From: Lactococcus garvieae subsp. garvieae
GTDB lineage: Bacteria > Bacillota > Bacilli > Lactobacillales > Streptococcaceae
Length of the DNA stretch: 64,000 nucleotides
Reading direction: 5' to 3'
Assembly (NCBI RefSeq): GCF_029024465.1
Contig: NZ_CP118950.1
Coordinates: 682,001-746,000 of the forward strand
Shown: positions 39,619-49,322 of the stretch, in pieces
How the letters are laid out: each line of letters begins with the position of its first letter
Numbering within the stretch: the first letter of the stretch is position 1
The notes under the pieces: generated by a model
The model's database searches: none
What the model was told of the DNA's origin: nothing
What the model saw: the letters and a program-made list of their open reading frames with translations, nothing else
Made by a program: the position numbers and the translations under genes

Positions 39619-40572
39619 TTATTTCGTTTTAATATAGTTAACACCGTCGGCTTTTGGTGCCACAGCTTTTCCAAGAAAGGCCGCAAGTACGATGATTGTT
39701 ACGACGTATGGTGCCATTTGGAGGAAAGCAGAAGGAATTTCTTTAATAACAGGAATTTGTCCACCTACAACAGCGAGTGAGGTAGAAAGTCCAAAGAGGA
39801 GGGAAGCAAGCATCGCTCCAACGGGATTCCATTTACCGAAGATCATAGCAGCCAATGAGATGAAACCTTGTCCTGCGATTGTAGCCACAGAGAAGTTACC
39901 TGAGATAGATTGGGCATAAATTGCACCACCAATACCACCGAGGATACCGGAGATGATAACCCCAGCATAACGCATAAGGTAAACATTGATACCGAGAGTA
40001 TCTGCTGCCTGAGGGTTTTCACCTACAGAGCGGAGACGAAGTCCGAATTTTGTTTTAAAGAGAAGATACCAAGAGAGGAAGGCAACGAGAATTGCGAGGA
40101 AACCTGGGAGTGAAGTTTGTGAGAAGAAAATTTTCCCAATCACAGGAATTTTTGAGAGGACAGGGAAATTCCAGTAACCAATCTGGTTAGTGATGTTTAC
40201 TTGCCCAGCATTATAAAACGTTTGAATTAAGAATACGCCAAGCGCAGGAGCCATTAAGTTAAGAACCGTACCTGAGACGATATGATCGGCGCGGAAGTTA
40301 ATGGTTGCTACTGCATGAATCAGAGAGAAGACCCCACCGATAAATGCACCAAAGAGGATAGAGAGCCAAGGTGTCATCCCACCAAATGTTTCTGTGAAAG
40401 TAAGATTAAAGACGACAGAACTGAAAGCTCCCATTGTCATAATACCTTCTAAACCAACGTTGACGATACCACCACGTTCAGAGAATACTCCACCGATACT
40501 TGTAAAAATTAAAGGCGTTGAGTAAATAAGCATATTTGCAACAATAATTTGCAATGTATCTACAATATTCAT
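39619..40572 (-). CDS. nupC: Nucleoside ABC transporter permease NupC
   Basis: 317 residues, eight or more transmembrane helices, BPD_transp_2 family of the BmpA-type nucleoside importers. N-terminal FSERGGIVNVGLEGIMTMGAF near 27 and GENPQAADTLGINV near 190 are typical. The first codon overlaps the nupB stop. Works with NupB as the membrane channel and NupA as ATPase. Confidence 0.88.
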   Translation of the reverse strand: MNIVDTLQIIVANMLIYSTPLIFTSIGGVFSERGGIVNVGLEGIMTMGAFSSVVFNLTFTETFGGMTPWLSILFGAFIGGVFSLIHAVATINFRADHIVSGTVLNLMAPALGVFLIQTFYNAGQVNITNQIGYWNFPVLSKIPVIGKIFFSQTSLPGFLAILVAFLSWYLLFKTKFGLRLRSVGENPQAADTLGINVYLMRYAGVIISGILGGIGGAIYAQSISGNFSVATIAGQGFISLAAMIFGKWNPVGAMLASLLFGLSTSLAVVGGQIPVIKEIPSAFLQMAPYVVTIIVLAAFLGKAVAPKADGVNYIKTK

Positions 40573-41642
40573 TATGCTTTTTCTCCTTTCTTCTTAATAT
40601 TTGGGAGAACTTTTTCGATAATATATTTCACGGCAATAAAGAAGATGATTGTAGCTGTGACAATCTGTACAATTTGCGGCGGGATATTATCGATATTACT
40701 CATATTACCTGAACCCGTTTGAAGCATTGAGAACAAGAAGGCAGCAAACAGAATACCAACAGGATTTGTTTCACCCAAGAGGGCAACAGCCATACCGTTG
40801 AAACCAATATCTAGTGTTGCCGATTGTGTGACGAAGTTTTGCATGTAACCAAAACCGTACACTACACCACCCAGTCCAGAGAGAGCTCCGGCAACTAACA
40901 TTGACATAATGATGGTCCGTTTGGCTGAAATCCCTGCATACTCCGAAGCTTCTGGATTTAAACCGACAGACTTGATTTCAAAACCAAGTGTAGTCTTCGA
41001 AAGAACAATCGCCATAATGACAAGCACGATTAAAGCAATAAAAAGTCCAATATTCAAGGTTGAATTATTTGTCAAATCTGACAACCAGCCTGTACGGAAG
41101 GAAGCATTTGCGCTTATCAATTTTGTTTGGTCCGTTGAGTTTGGCATCATGATTTTTGAACTAAAGACATCATGAATCAAGAAGGTTGACATAAAGAGGA
41201 TGACATAGTTAAGCATGATTGTAGTGATAACTTCCGAAGTACCTAAGAAAGCACGTAAGATACCAGGAATTGCACCCATGAGAGCTCCAAAGAGCATACC
41301 GATAATAATTACCAAGGGAATCATAATCGGTTTAGGGATGTCAGGGAAACTGAGGGCAAACCACATAGACATAATCCAACCTGCAAGAGCCTGACCTGAC
41401 ATACCGATATTAAAGAGACCGGCCTTCATACCAACAGAGAAACCGAGAGCACAAAGAATCAAAGGCCCCATTGTTTGAAGTGTTTCACCAATAGCACGTG
41501 GTGTACCAAAGGCACCGATAATTAAATCTTCGTAACCATATATTGGATTAAAGCCGAAGATGAGCATGATGATTGCACCAATTAAGAAACCAGAAAGTAC
41601 GGCAATAACAGGCACAAGGATTTTTTTAGTTTTGCTGTTCAT
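40572..41642 (-). CDS. nupB: Nucleoside ABC transporter permease NupB
   Basis: 356 residues with about ten helices; the second permease, with GLFNIGMSGQALAGW near 90 and GLNPEASEYAGISAKR near 245 (the permease-ATPase contact region). ATG 41642 follows GGAGGTAATATCA; the longer upstream frame lies within nupA. It overlaps nupA by 17 bases. Confidence 0.88.
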   Translation of the reverse strand: MNSKTKKILVPVIAVLSGFLIGAIIMLIFGFNPIYGYEDLIIGAFGTPRAIGETLQTMGPLILCALGFSVGMKAGLFNIGMSGQALAGWIMSMWFALSFPDIPKPIMIPLVIIIGMLFGALMGAIPGILRAFLGTSEVITTIMLNYVILFMSTFLIHDVFSSKIMMPNSTDQTKLISANASFRTGWLSDLTNNSTLNIGLFIALIVLVIMAIVLSKTTLGFEIKSVGLNPEASEYAGISAKRTIIMSMLVAGALSGLGGVVYGFGYMQNFVTQSATLDIGFNGMAVALLGETNPVGILFAAFLFSMLQTGSGNMSNIDNIPPQIVQIVTATIIFFIAVKYIIEKVLPNIKKKGEKA

Positions 41643-43155
41643 TGATATTACCTCCGACCATGAGAATTCCGAGTTCTTGTTTGCTTGTCGTTTCAGGACT
41701 GACAATTCCTTGAATTTGTCCATCGTGAATAACAGCAATACGGTCCGAAACATTCAGAATTTCATCTAATTCAAAAGATACAACGAGCACAGCTTTTCCT
41801 TCATCACGTGCTTGAATCAAGCGTTTGTGGATATATTCAATCGCACCGACATCAAGCCCACGTGTGGGTTGAGCAACAATGAGCAAGTCAGGATTACGAT
41901 CGACTTCACGCGCAATAACCGCTTTTTGTTGGTTCCCACCTGAAAGGGATTTGAAAGGAATTTGTTCACTGGCACCGCGGACATCAAATTCTTCCATGAG
42001 TTCGCGAGCTTTAGCATTGATTTTATTGTAGTCCAAGAAACCGTACTTACTTAGTGGCGCCTTATAGTAAGTTTGAAGCGCAATATTTTCAGCAACAGTC
42101 ATTTCGAGTACGGCACCGTCACGGTGACGGTCCTCTGGAACGTGCCCCACAGAGTCTTCGATAATCTTACGAGGCTTGTGAGTGGTGATGTCTTTACCTT
42201 TGAGTTTAACAGAACCAGAATCGATTTTCATCAAACCAGTGATCGCCTTAATCAATTCTGTTTGACCATTGCCATCAATACCAGCAAGACCGACAATCTC
42301 ACCAGCACGCACATCTAAAGAGAGACCTTTTACAGCGAAGGAACCACGTTTTTCTTTAACCGAAATATTATCAATACAGAGCACAACGTCCTGTGGTTGA
42401 GCAGCTTCTTTTTCCGTTTTGAAGGATACGGAACGCCCCACCATCATTTCAGCCAGTTCTTTATTGGACTTATCTCCCAGTTCGACCGTTTCAATAGAAA
42501 CACCTCGGCGAATAACAGTAATACGATCGGCTACCGCACGAATTTCATCGAGCTTGTGGGTAATAAGAATAATGGACTTGCCTTCTTTAACCAAGTTGCG
42601 CATGATTTCCATGAGCTCAGTGATTTCAGAGGGAGTCAGCACAGCTGTAGGTTCATCAAAAATTAAGATATCTGCTCCACGATAAAGTGTCTTTAAAATC
42701 TCGACACGTTGCTGCTGTCCAACAGAGATATCGCGAACAAGTGCATCGGGTTCGACAGAAAGTCCATAACGTTTTGACAATTCCACGATTTTATTTCGAG
42801 CTGTTTTAAGGTCAAGGCTTAAGCCTTTCGTCACTTCACTTCCGAGCATGATATTTTCAGTAACAGTAAAGGCATCAATCAGCATGAAATGCTGGTGAAC
42901 CATACCGATACCAAGCTGAGAAGCTTTTGTTGGAGAGTCTATTTGCTCGAGTTTGCCGTTAACATGAATCTCACCTTCTGTTGGTTCCAGAAGACCAGAG
43001 AGCATGTTCATCAGAGTTGATTTACCGGCACCATTTTCACCGAGCAAGGCGTGAATTTCACCTTTTTTCAGCTCCAAGTTGATCTTGTCGTTTGCGACAA
43101 AGTCACCAAACTTTTTGGTAACGTTGATCATTTGGATAACATTTTCGTTGGCCAT
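41626..43155 (-). CDS. nupA: Nucleoside ABC transporter ATP-binding protein NupA
   Basis: 509 residues with two ABC domains in tandem. First domain: Walker A GENGAGKSTLM near 36, signature ISVGQQQRVEI near 140, Walker B ILIFDEPTAVLTP. Second domain at about 255-500: LSGGNQQKAVIAREV near 400 and a degenerate Walker B region (LLIVAQPTRGLDV). This is the sugar/nucleoside importer type. The substrate-binding lipoprotein BmpA is not encoded next to it. Start has GAAGGAGCC. Confidence 0.9.
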   Translation of the reverse strand: MANENVIQMINVTKKFGDFVANDKINLELKKGEIHALLGENGAGKSTLMNMLSGLLEPTEGEIHVNGKLEQIDSPTKASQLGIGMVHQHFMLIDAFTVTENIMLGSEVTKGLSLDLKTARNKIVELSKRYGLSVEPDALVRDISVGQQQRVEILKTLYRGADILIFDEPTAVLTPSEITELMEIMRNLVKEGKSIILITHKLDEIRAVADRITVIRRGVSIETVELGDKSNKELAEMMVGRSVSFKTEKEAAQPQDVVLCIDNISVKEKRGSFAVKGLSLDVRAGEIVGLAGIDGNGQTELIKAITGLMKIDSGSVKLKGKDITTHKPRKIIEDSVGHVPEDRHRDGAVLEMTVAENIALQTYYKAPLSKYGFLDYNKINAKARELMEEFDVRGASEQIPFKSLSGGNQQKAVIAREVDRNPDLLIVAQPTRGLDVGAIEYIHKRLIQARDEGKAVLVVSFELDEILNVSDRIAVIHDGQIQGIVSPETTSKQELGILMVGGNINEQQN

Positions 43156-43218
43156 GGCGGCTCCTTCTAAAAAATTTTATGACATTATGCCTAAAGTTAA
43201 AAAAGAAAGACTTACTGG

Positions 43219-43285
43219 AAAGCCCTAATATATCTGCACTTTAGACAAAATAATTACATTTTATTATAACAAATATTAGGGCTTT
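43219..43285. repeat. 13-bp inverted repeat bracketing the nupA promoter
   Basis: AAAGCCCTAATAT (43219-43231) and ATATTAGGGCTTT (43273-43285), perfect, 41 bases apart. Between them on the minus strand is TATAAT (43263-43268) preceded by TGT. One arm covers the -35 region and the other lies about 35-45 bases into the transcript. This is a likely operator pair for a regulator of nucleoside uptake. The rest of the 281-base gap 43156-43436 holds only this region and the rqcH terminator. Confidence 0.7.
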
Positions 43286-43402
43286 TATAAAGAACTTTCT
43301 ACACTTGAAAATGAAGCGTTTTCATATATTGTTAAGATTTTCAGTGTTTTAAAGGGTTTTTGACAATTTTTACATGAAAATTGAACGGGACTTTGATAAA
43401 CT

Positions 43403-43438
43403 AAAAAGTTCACAAAAATTATATGTGAACTTTTTTTT
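43403..43438. terminator. Terminator after rqcH
   Basis: AAAAAGTTCACA and TGTGAACTTTTT arms with a 9-base loop, T or A runs on both strands. It ends the minus-strand rqcH gene. Confidence 0.8.
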
Positions 43439-45062
43439 ATTTTATTCTTGCATTTTTGATGACGGACTCATCAGGTGTAACACGAATGGTTTTTTGACCT
43501 GTATAAGTCACAAAACCAGGCGGCGTTCCTGTTGGTTTATGAAGTTTCTTCACATCAATCATATCCACTTGCACCAAGTTAGAATAACGGGCTTTTGAAA
43601 AATAAGCAGCAAGTTCACCGGCAAAAGTAATCGTTTCATCTGACGGATTTGCATTGCCAGTAATGAGGACGTGTGAACCAGGAATGTCCTTCACATGGAA
43701 CCAGAGATCACCTTTACGACTGAGTTTAAAGCTGACTTGCTCATTTTGAAGGTTATTTTTACCGACAAGGATAATGGTTCCATCTTCAGCTTGATACTTT
43801 TCTGGCGGTAGCATTTTTTGCTTTTTATTGTTACGATATTTGGCTTTAACAAATCCTGTTTGGATGAGTTCTTCACGGATGTCAGCAATTTCAACGACGT
43901 CGGCGTGTGTAAGGTTGGCTTCAACAGATTCCAAGTAAGAAATCGTCTGTTTAGTGTTGGCGATTTGATCGCCAAGGAACTTCACAGCCTGTTTTAATTT
44001 TTGGTAACGATGGAAGTAGCGTTGGGCATTTTGTGAAGGACTGAGTGCAAGATTTAAGCTAATCGTGATTGGCTCATTGGTATAATAATTATCTAAAGTC
44101 ACTTCAGGCTTATCGTTTGGAACTTGATGAAGGAAGGTTGTAAGCAACTCTCCTTTTTGGCGGAAGATTTCCGCATTCTCTGTAGCACGTAACTCCGCTT
44201 CCTGTTTTTTAAGCTTATCGCGATTTTTCTTCAGTTCATTTTGAACTTTTTTGATCACTTCGCTGGCAACCTGTTTGACACGATCCCGCTCAGCTTTGTC
44301 TGCATAATAAACATCGAGCATTTCAGATAAGCTAGGAAATTCTTGATAGTCTTCAGCGAGTTGAATGGCAGAAAATTTGTCATTGGGATAGATAGAAGGG
44401 AGAACGTGATGCAGTCTTTCCTTGAATTCTGGAAGTGTCAAGTTCTCTAAAGCTTGGAGACTATCCCGTCCGATACCTTGAAAGGTGGACTGCAAGGTCT
44501 GTGTCTGTAGTGCCTCAAAAATCTTTTCGTCAGAAGCAGTAAAAGGATCAACCTTATCGCTTGCTGGCGGGGCGATATAAGTCGATCCCGGAAGAAGAGT
44601 ACGGTATTGATTTTGCGAAAAACCGACATGTTTAATGGTTTCGATGATTTTATTGCTGCTTTTATCCATGAGGATAATATTACTGTGTTTCCCCATGATT
44701 TCGGCAACCAGTGCAATCTTCATGGCATCACCAATTTCATCTTTGGTTGAGATATGGAAAATCAACTGGCGGTCATTGCCTACTTGCTCAATATCTTCAA
44801 TAAAAGCGCCCGACAGGTACTTGCGTAAAATCATGACAAAATTATTGGGATTTTGAGGATTTTGGAAGTCTGTCTTAGTGATTTGGATTCTGCCGAAAGT
44901 TGGATGCGCAGATAATAATAATTTATGTGATGTTCTTCCTGAACGAACCGTTAAAAGAAGCTCTTGTTCAAAAGGTTGATTAATTTTTTGAATGCGTCCT
45001 CCTTTAAGGATTTCAGAAATTTCAGCTGTCATATGATGTAAAAAAATACCGTCGAAAGCCAT
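43437..45062 (-). CDS. rqcH: RqcH/Rqc2-type ribosome quality control protein (NFACT, FbpA family)
   Basis: 541 residues: NFACT-N domain at about 1-260, coiled coil at about 270-420, NFACT-R domain at about 440-541 with SRKGDLWFHVKDIPGSHVLI near 450. RqcH binds stalled 50S subunits and adds C-terminal alanine tails. The same protein was first described in streptococci as a fibronectin-binding protein (FbpA/PavA). No signal peptide is present. Confidence 0.9.
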   Translation of the reverse strand: MAFDGIFLHHMTAEISEILKGGRIQKINQPFEQELLLTVRSGRTSHKLLLSAHPTFGRIQITKTDFQNPQNPNNFVMILRKYLSGAFIEDIEQVGNDRQLIFHISTKDEIGDAMKIALVAEIMGKHSNIILMDKSSNKIIETIKHVGFSQNQYRTLLPGSTYIAPPASDKVDPFTASDEKIFEALQTQTLQSTFQGIGRDSLQALENLTLPEFKERLHHVLPSIYPNDKFSAIQLAEDYQEFPSLSEMLDVYYADKAERDRVKQVASEVIKKVQNELKKNRDKLKKQEAELRATENAEIFRQKGELLTTFLHQVPNDKPEVTLDNYYTNEPITISLNLALSPSQNAQRYFHRYQKLKQAVKFLGDQIANTKQTISYLESVEANLTHADVVEIADIREELIQTGFVKAKYRNNKKQKMLPPEKYQAEDGTIILVGKNNLQNEQVSFKLSRKGDLWFHVKDIPGSHVLITGNANPSDETITFAGELAAYFSKARYSNLVQVDMIDVKKLHKPTGTPPGFVTYTGQKTIRVTPDESVIKNARIK

Positions 45063-45165
45063 GTTTTACCCCGTGTTTCTTAATAATCTAATGCTTATTT
45101 TAACATAATTATGAAGGCTGTTGGTAAAAATTATGTTAAGATGTCTATAAAGAAAGGTTTAACAG

Positions 45166-46221
45166 ATGAAAAGTTTAAAAGAAGAGATACAAAAGCTTGC
45201 GGCAGACCTCAATATTCAAAAAATTGGATTTACAAAAGCGGATGATTTTGAATACCTTCGTGCCTCTTTGATTGAACAGAAAGAAGCAGGGCATACCTCT
45301 GGCTTTGAGCATAAAAATCTTGATGAGCGTTTACAACCAAAGTTGTCTCTTGAAGATGCAAAAACAATCATATCCATTGGTATAGCCTATCCTAACAAGG
45401 CAGAAGAAAAGCCCGAAAAAACAGAATATCGTCGAGGTTCCTTCTCCCGAGGAAGTTGGGGTGAAGATTATCATCATGTGCTTCGGCGAAAGTTAAAAGA
45501 ACTTGCGGAAGGCATAGAAAAAATAGCGGGTGATTTTAACTACACAGCGATGGTGGATACAGGAACCCTTGTGGATGTCGCTGTTGCTGCGCGTGCAGGT
45601 TTGGGCTTTGTGGGGAAAAATGGTTTACTCGTCAGTAAAGAATATGGTTCTTGGATGTTTTTGGGCGAACTGGTGACCAATTTAGATATTGAGGAAGATC
45701 AGCCTGTCGATTATGGTTGTGGTTCTTGTACCCGCTGTGTTGATTTTTGTCCGACGAAGGCTCTTTTAGGGGATGGGCGTTTAAATGCACAGCGTTGCTT
45801 ATCTTATCAAACGCAAACACGAGGGGCAATGCCAGAAGAATACCGTGAAAAAATTAAAACGGTCATTTATGGTTGTGATATTTGCCAAGTGGTTTGTCCC
45901 TATAATAAAGGAATAAACAGTCATTTTCACCCTGAAATGGAACCAGATCCAGATTTAACAAATCCAGAGTTGCTCCCACTTTTGGATTTATCCAATAAAG
46001 AGTTTGCGAATAAATTTGGCAATATGGCAGGAAGTTGGCGAGGGAAGAATCCCATCCAGCGGAATGCTGTCTATGCCTTGGGCAATGCAAATGATCGCTC
46101 CGTTTTACCTAAGTTACACGACATCGCTGAAAATGATGTCAGGGATTACATGGTGGATGCTGCCGAGTGGGCGATTGAAAAACTGGAAAACAAGCATCGT
46201 ATGAGACCACGAAAAAGATAG
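45166..46221 (+). CDS. queG: Epoxyqueuosine reductase
   Basis: 351 residues. Last step of tRNA queuosine synthesis, needing cobalamin and two [4Fe-4S] clusters: Cys in CGSCTRCVDFCPTKAL near 188 and CDICQVVCPYNK near 238. A catalytic Asp is in AMVDTGTLVDVAVAARAG near 132. C-terminal HEAT-like helices follow. AAGAAAGG precedes the ATG. A basic tail MRPRKR ends the protein. Confidence 0.93.
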   Translation: MKSLKEEIQKLAADLNIQKIGFTKADDFEYLRASLIEQKEAGHTSGFEHKNLDERLQPKLSLEDAKTIISIGIAYPNKAEEKPEKTEYRRGSFSRGSWGEDYHHVLRRKLKELAEGIEKIAGDFNYTAMVDTGTLVDVAVAARAGLGFVGKNGLLVSKEYGSWMFLGELVTNLDIEEDQPVDYGCGSCTRCVDFCPTKALLGDGRLNAQRCLSYQTQTRGAMPEEYREKIKTVIYGCDICQVVCPYNKGINSHFHPEMEPDPDLTNPELLPLLDLSNKEFANKFGNMAGSWRGKNPIQRNAVYALGNANDRSVLPKLHDIAENDVRDYMVDAAEWAIEKLENKHRMRPRKR

Positions 46222-46256
46222 GAGCCTTAGAGCTGCTGTCTTTTTTTGGACAAATA

Positions 46257-46265
46257 TGCTAAAAT
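46257..46265 (+). promoter_or_regulatory. Extended -10 promoter of prfB; likely leaderless transcript
   Basis: TGC followed by TAAAAT at 46260-46265; the ATG is at 46273, 7 bases later. No ribosome binding site can lie between transcription start and the ATG. Confidence 0.55.
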
Positions 46266-46272
46266 AGAGCCT

Positions 46273-47370
46273 ATGGAACTATCTGAAATTAGAAACAAAC
46301 TAGAGGCATATGGTCAGAAAGTCGAAGATTTTCGTGGCTCACTTGACTTAGATCGCCTGGAAGAAGAAATCGCTTTGCTTGATAATGACATGGCTGAGCC
46401 TGATTTTTGGAATGACAATGAAGCTGCGCAAAAAGTTATTGACGAATCAAACGCGCTGAAGGCAAAGTATGAAAACTTCATGTCAATAGCAACACTTCAT
46501 GAGGACAGTGAAGTAATGTTGGAAATGCTTCAGGAAGAAGACGATGAAGATATGCAAGTCGAGCTTGAAGAAAATGTCGAGAAGTTGGGTAAAAAGATTG
46601 AAACTTACGAGTTAGAAATCATGCTCAATCAACCTTATGACCACATGAATGCAATCTTGGAGATTCACCCCGGATCAGGGGGGACAGAGTCACAAGATTG
46701 GGGCAGCATGCTCATGCGCATGTATGAGCGCTGGGGCGCTGCACATGGCTTCAAGGTGGAAGTTTTGGATTATCAAGATGGAGATGTTGCAGGTCTAAAA
46801 TCAGCCACATTAAAATTTGAGGGGCGCAATGCCTATGGCTTTTTACGAGGAGAAAAAGGGGTACATCGCTTGGTCCGTATCTCGCCTTTTGACTCACAAA
46901 ATCGTCGCCATACTTCATTTACTTCAGTAGATGTCATGCCCGAACTTGATGATACAGTGGAAGTCGATGTTCGCGATGCAGATATTAAAATGGACACTTT
47001 CCGCTCAGGTGGTGCAGGTGGACAAAACGTCAATAAAGTCTCAACGGGTGTACGTTTGACACACGTTCCTACAGGGATTGTGGTTGCTTCTACAATGGAC
47101 CGTACGCAATATGGTAACCGAGACAAAGCGATGGCCATGCTGAAATCAAAACTTTATCAATTAGAGATGGATAAAAAACAAGCCGAAGTCGATGAACTTC
47201 GTGGTGATCAGTCAGACATCTCTTGGGGAAGCCAAATTCGCTCTTATGTCTTTATGCCTTACCAACTGGTCAAGGATACAAGAACAGAGTATGAGACAGG
47301 ACAAATCGATAAAGTAATGGATGGCGATCTTGATGGCTTTATCCACGCTTACCTACGTTGGAAAATGTAA
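46273..47370 (+). CDS. prfB: Peptide chain release factor 2
   Basis: 365 residues. Recognises UGA and UAA stop codons: tripeptide SPF in RISPFDSQ near 210 and peptidyl-tRNA hydrolysis motif GGQ in [11 protein letters not shown] near 245. The usual bacterial programmed +1 frameshift near codon 25 is absent: the sequence reads CTT GAC straight through (FRGSLDLD) where frameshifting genes have CTT TGA C. ATG 46273 gives the standard MELSEIR start; an in-frame TTG at 46246 lies upstream of the -10 box. Confidence 0.95.
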   Translation: MELSEIRNKLEAYGQKVEDFRGSLDLDRLEEEIALLDNDMAEPDFWNDNEAAQKVIDESNALKAKYENFMSIATLHEDSEVMLEMLQEEDDEDMQVELEENVEKLGKKIETYELEIMLNQPYDHMNAILEIHPGSGGTESQDWGSMLMRMYERWGAAHGFKVEVLDYQDGDVAGLKSATLKFEGRNAYGFLRGEKGVHRLVRISPFDSQNRRHTSFTSVDVMPELDDTVEVDVRDADIKMDTFRSGGAGGQNVNKVSTGVRLTHVPTGIVVASTMDRTQYGNRDKAMAMLKSKLYQLEMDKKQAEVDELRGDQSDISWGSQIRSYVFMPYQLVKDTRTEYETGQIDKVMDGDLDGFIHAYLRWKM

Positions 47371-47448
47371 GTTAGTCATTTTTTAGAAATCCATTTGTAA
47401 CTTTAAAGAAAAAAAGTAAAGTAAATTACACCTAAAAATCTTTTTATC

Positions 47449-47457
47449 TGGTATAAT
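47449..47457 (+). promoter_or_regulatory. Extended -10 promoter of ftsEX
   Basis: TGG followed by TATAAT, about 124 bases before the ftsE start codon. Confidence 0.65.
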
Positions 47458-47510
47458 GAGAAGAACTTTGTTTTTTTTGAAGCAGAAAGAGTGGTTTCAA
47501 AAAAAGAATT

Positions 47511-47538
47511 CTCATCCCTATCTTATAGAGAGGATGAG
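47511..47538 (+). other. Hairpin in the ftsE 5' leader
   Basis: CTCATCC (47511-47517) and GGATGAG (47532-47538) with an inner CTAT-CTT-ATAG hairpin. No T run, so it is not a terminator; a stable leader RNA structure is likely. Confidence 0.45.
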
Positions 47539-47580
47539 GAAGAAAAAAGTTGCAAAACAATTCAATGGAGACTAGGGATA

Positions 47581-48273
47581 ATGAGTATTATTAAATTAAA
47601 TAATGTATCAAAAAAATACTCTAACGGAACAACAGCCTTACGTAACATCTCTCTTGACATCGAAGCAGGAGAATTTGTTTATATTGTTGGACCGTCTGGA
47701 GCTGGTAAGTCGACCTTTATTAAGTTGCTCTACCATGAACTAAAAATTGACAAAGGGACAGGTGTCGTTGCAAAATTTGACTTGATGAAACTTAAACGCC
47801 GTGAAGTTCCCTTACTGCGTCGTTCTGTAGGAGTTGTCTTCCAAGACTACAAACTCTTGCCGAAGAAGACTGTATATGAGAACATCGCTTATGCGATGGA
47901 AGTTGTCGGAAAACGTCCACGTGAAATCAAAAAACGTGTGAATGAAGTTTTGGATCTCGTAGGTCTAAAACATAAATTACGTTCTTTCCCTGATGAACTT
48001 TCAGGGGGGGAACAACAGCGTGTAGCTATTGCACGTTCAATCGCTAATGCGCCTAAACTCTTGATTGCTGACGAACCTACAGGAAATTTGGACCCAGAAA
48101 ATTCATGGGAAATTATGAATTTGCTCGAAAAAATTAACTTGCAAGGAACGACTGTTCTCATGGCAACCCACAACAGCCAAATCGTAAACACATTACGTCA
48201 CCGCGTTGTAGCTATTGAAAACGGACGTATCGTTCGAGACCAAGCGGAAGGAGATTACGGTTACGATGATTAG
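47581..48273 (+). CDS. ftsE: Cell-division ATP-binding protein FtsE
   Basis: 230-residue ABC ATPase: Walker A GPSGAGKSTFIK near 36, signature LSGGEQQRVAIAR near 140, Walker B LLIADEPTGNLDPE near 160. With FtsX it controls wall hydrolases at division, in streptococci the PcsB protein; a PcsB/Usp45-like gene in this window carries a stop codon. ATG 47581 follows GGAGACTAGGGATA. It overlaps ftsX by 8 bases. Confidence 0.94.
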   Translation: MSIIKLNNVSKKYSNGTTALRNISLDIEAGEFVYIVGPSGAGKSTFIKLLYHELKIDKGTGVVAKFDLMKLKRREVPLLRRSVGVVFQDYKLLPKKTVYENIAYAMEVVGKRPREIKKRVNEVLDLVGLKHKLRSFPDELSGGEQQRVAIARSIANAPKLLIADEPTGNLDPENSWEIMNLLEKINLQGTTVLMATHNSQIVNTLRHRVVAIENGRIVRDQAEGDYGYDD

Positions 48274-49201
48274 AAATTTATTTAAACATTTATTGGAATC
48301 ACTGAAAAATCTCCGTCGTAACGGATGGATGACTGTAGCAGCAGTTTCATCTGTAATGATTACTTTGACCTTAGTCGGACTATTTCTCTCAGTTATTTTA
48401 AATACGGCGAAATTGTCAAGTGATATTGAAAAAAATGTACGTATCGTTGCATATATGGATTTGAATGTTCATGATATGGACAAGAAAATTGAAGATCCAA
48501 AAAATCCTAAGAAAGAAATCGATAATCCAAACTATCGTAAAATTTATTCAGAAATTGAAAAAATTTCGGATGTGGCTTCGATTAAGTTCTCAAGTAAAGA
48601 TGAACAGCTTAAGCAATTGACAGAGACATTGGGGAGCACTTGGGCGCTTTTCCAAGGTGATGCTAACCCGCTCTACGATGCTTATATCGTTGAAGCAGAT
48701 AACCCACAGGATGTGGAGAAAGTTGCCAGTGCGATCAAGAAGATTGATGGTATCCAATCTGCAAACTATGGGGGTGCCAATACAGAACGTATCCTTGCTT
48801 TAGGGAATAACGTGAAGATTTGGGGTGGTGCAGCAGCAGCTCTGCTTATCTTAGTTGCAATCTTCCTCATCTCAAACACAATTCGTATCACTATCATGTC
48901 ACGTCAACGTGAGATTCAGATTATGCGATTGGTGGGAGCACGTAATGGTTACATTCGTTGGCCATTCTTCCTGGAAGGCGCTTGGGTTGGACTCTTGGGA
49001 GCCATTGTTCCAAGTGTATTGATTGCTTGGCTTTACAACCTTGCTTTCACAAGCTTCACACCAAGCTTGAAACCACAAAGTCTGTATCTGCTTCCAGCAG
49101 ACAGCTTTGTACCAATGATGGTTGGCTTACTCTTCCTTATCGGTATATTGATCGGTTCACTCGGAGCAGTAACTTCAATGCGTCGTTTCTTGAAAGTTTA
49201 A
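48266..49201 (+). CDS. ftsX: Cell-division membrane protein FtsX
   Basis: 311 residues with four transmembrane helices at about 22-42, 190-212, 240-262 and 280-302. A large extracellular loop at about 45-180 is where streptococcal FtsX contacts PcsB. The RQREIQIMRLVGARNGYIRWPF region near 215 is typical. ATG 48266 lies inside the end of ftsE after GGAAGGAGA. Confidence 0.92.
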   Translation: MIRNLFKHLLESLKNLRRNGWMTVAAVSSVMITLTLVGLFLSVILNTAKLSSDIEKNVRIVAYMDLNVHDMDKKIEDPKNPKKEIDNPNYRKIYSEIEKISDVASIKFSSKDEQLKQLTETLGSTWALFQGDANPLYDAYIVEADNPQDVEKVASAIKKIDGIQSANYGGANTERILALGNNVKIWGGAAAALLILVAIFLISNTIRITIMSRQREIQIMRLVGARNGYIRWPFFLEGAWVGLLGAIVPSVLIAWLYNLAFTSFTPSLKPQSLYLLPADSFVPMMVGLLFLIGILIGSLGAVTSMRRFLKV

Positions 49202-49207
49202 AAAAAC

Positions 49208-49239
49208 AAAAAGTCTTGCTAAGAAGCAGGACTTTTTTT
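49208..49239 (+). terminator. Terminator after ftsX
   Basis: AAAAAGTCTTGCT and AGCAGGACTTTTT arms with an AAGA loop. Confidence 0.9.
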
Positions 49240-49322
49240 GTTGCTCAAGTAACCCTGGCTCTGAAGACTCTGAGCGGAGAAAAGAAGCAGTGCCCGGATT
49301 GGAGAGTGCCTCTGATATTATT

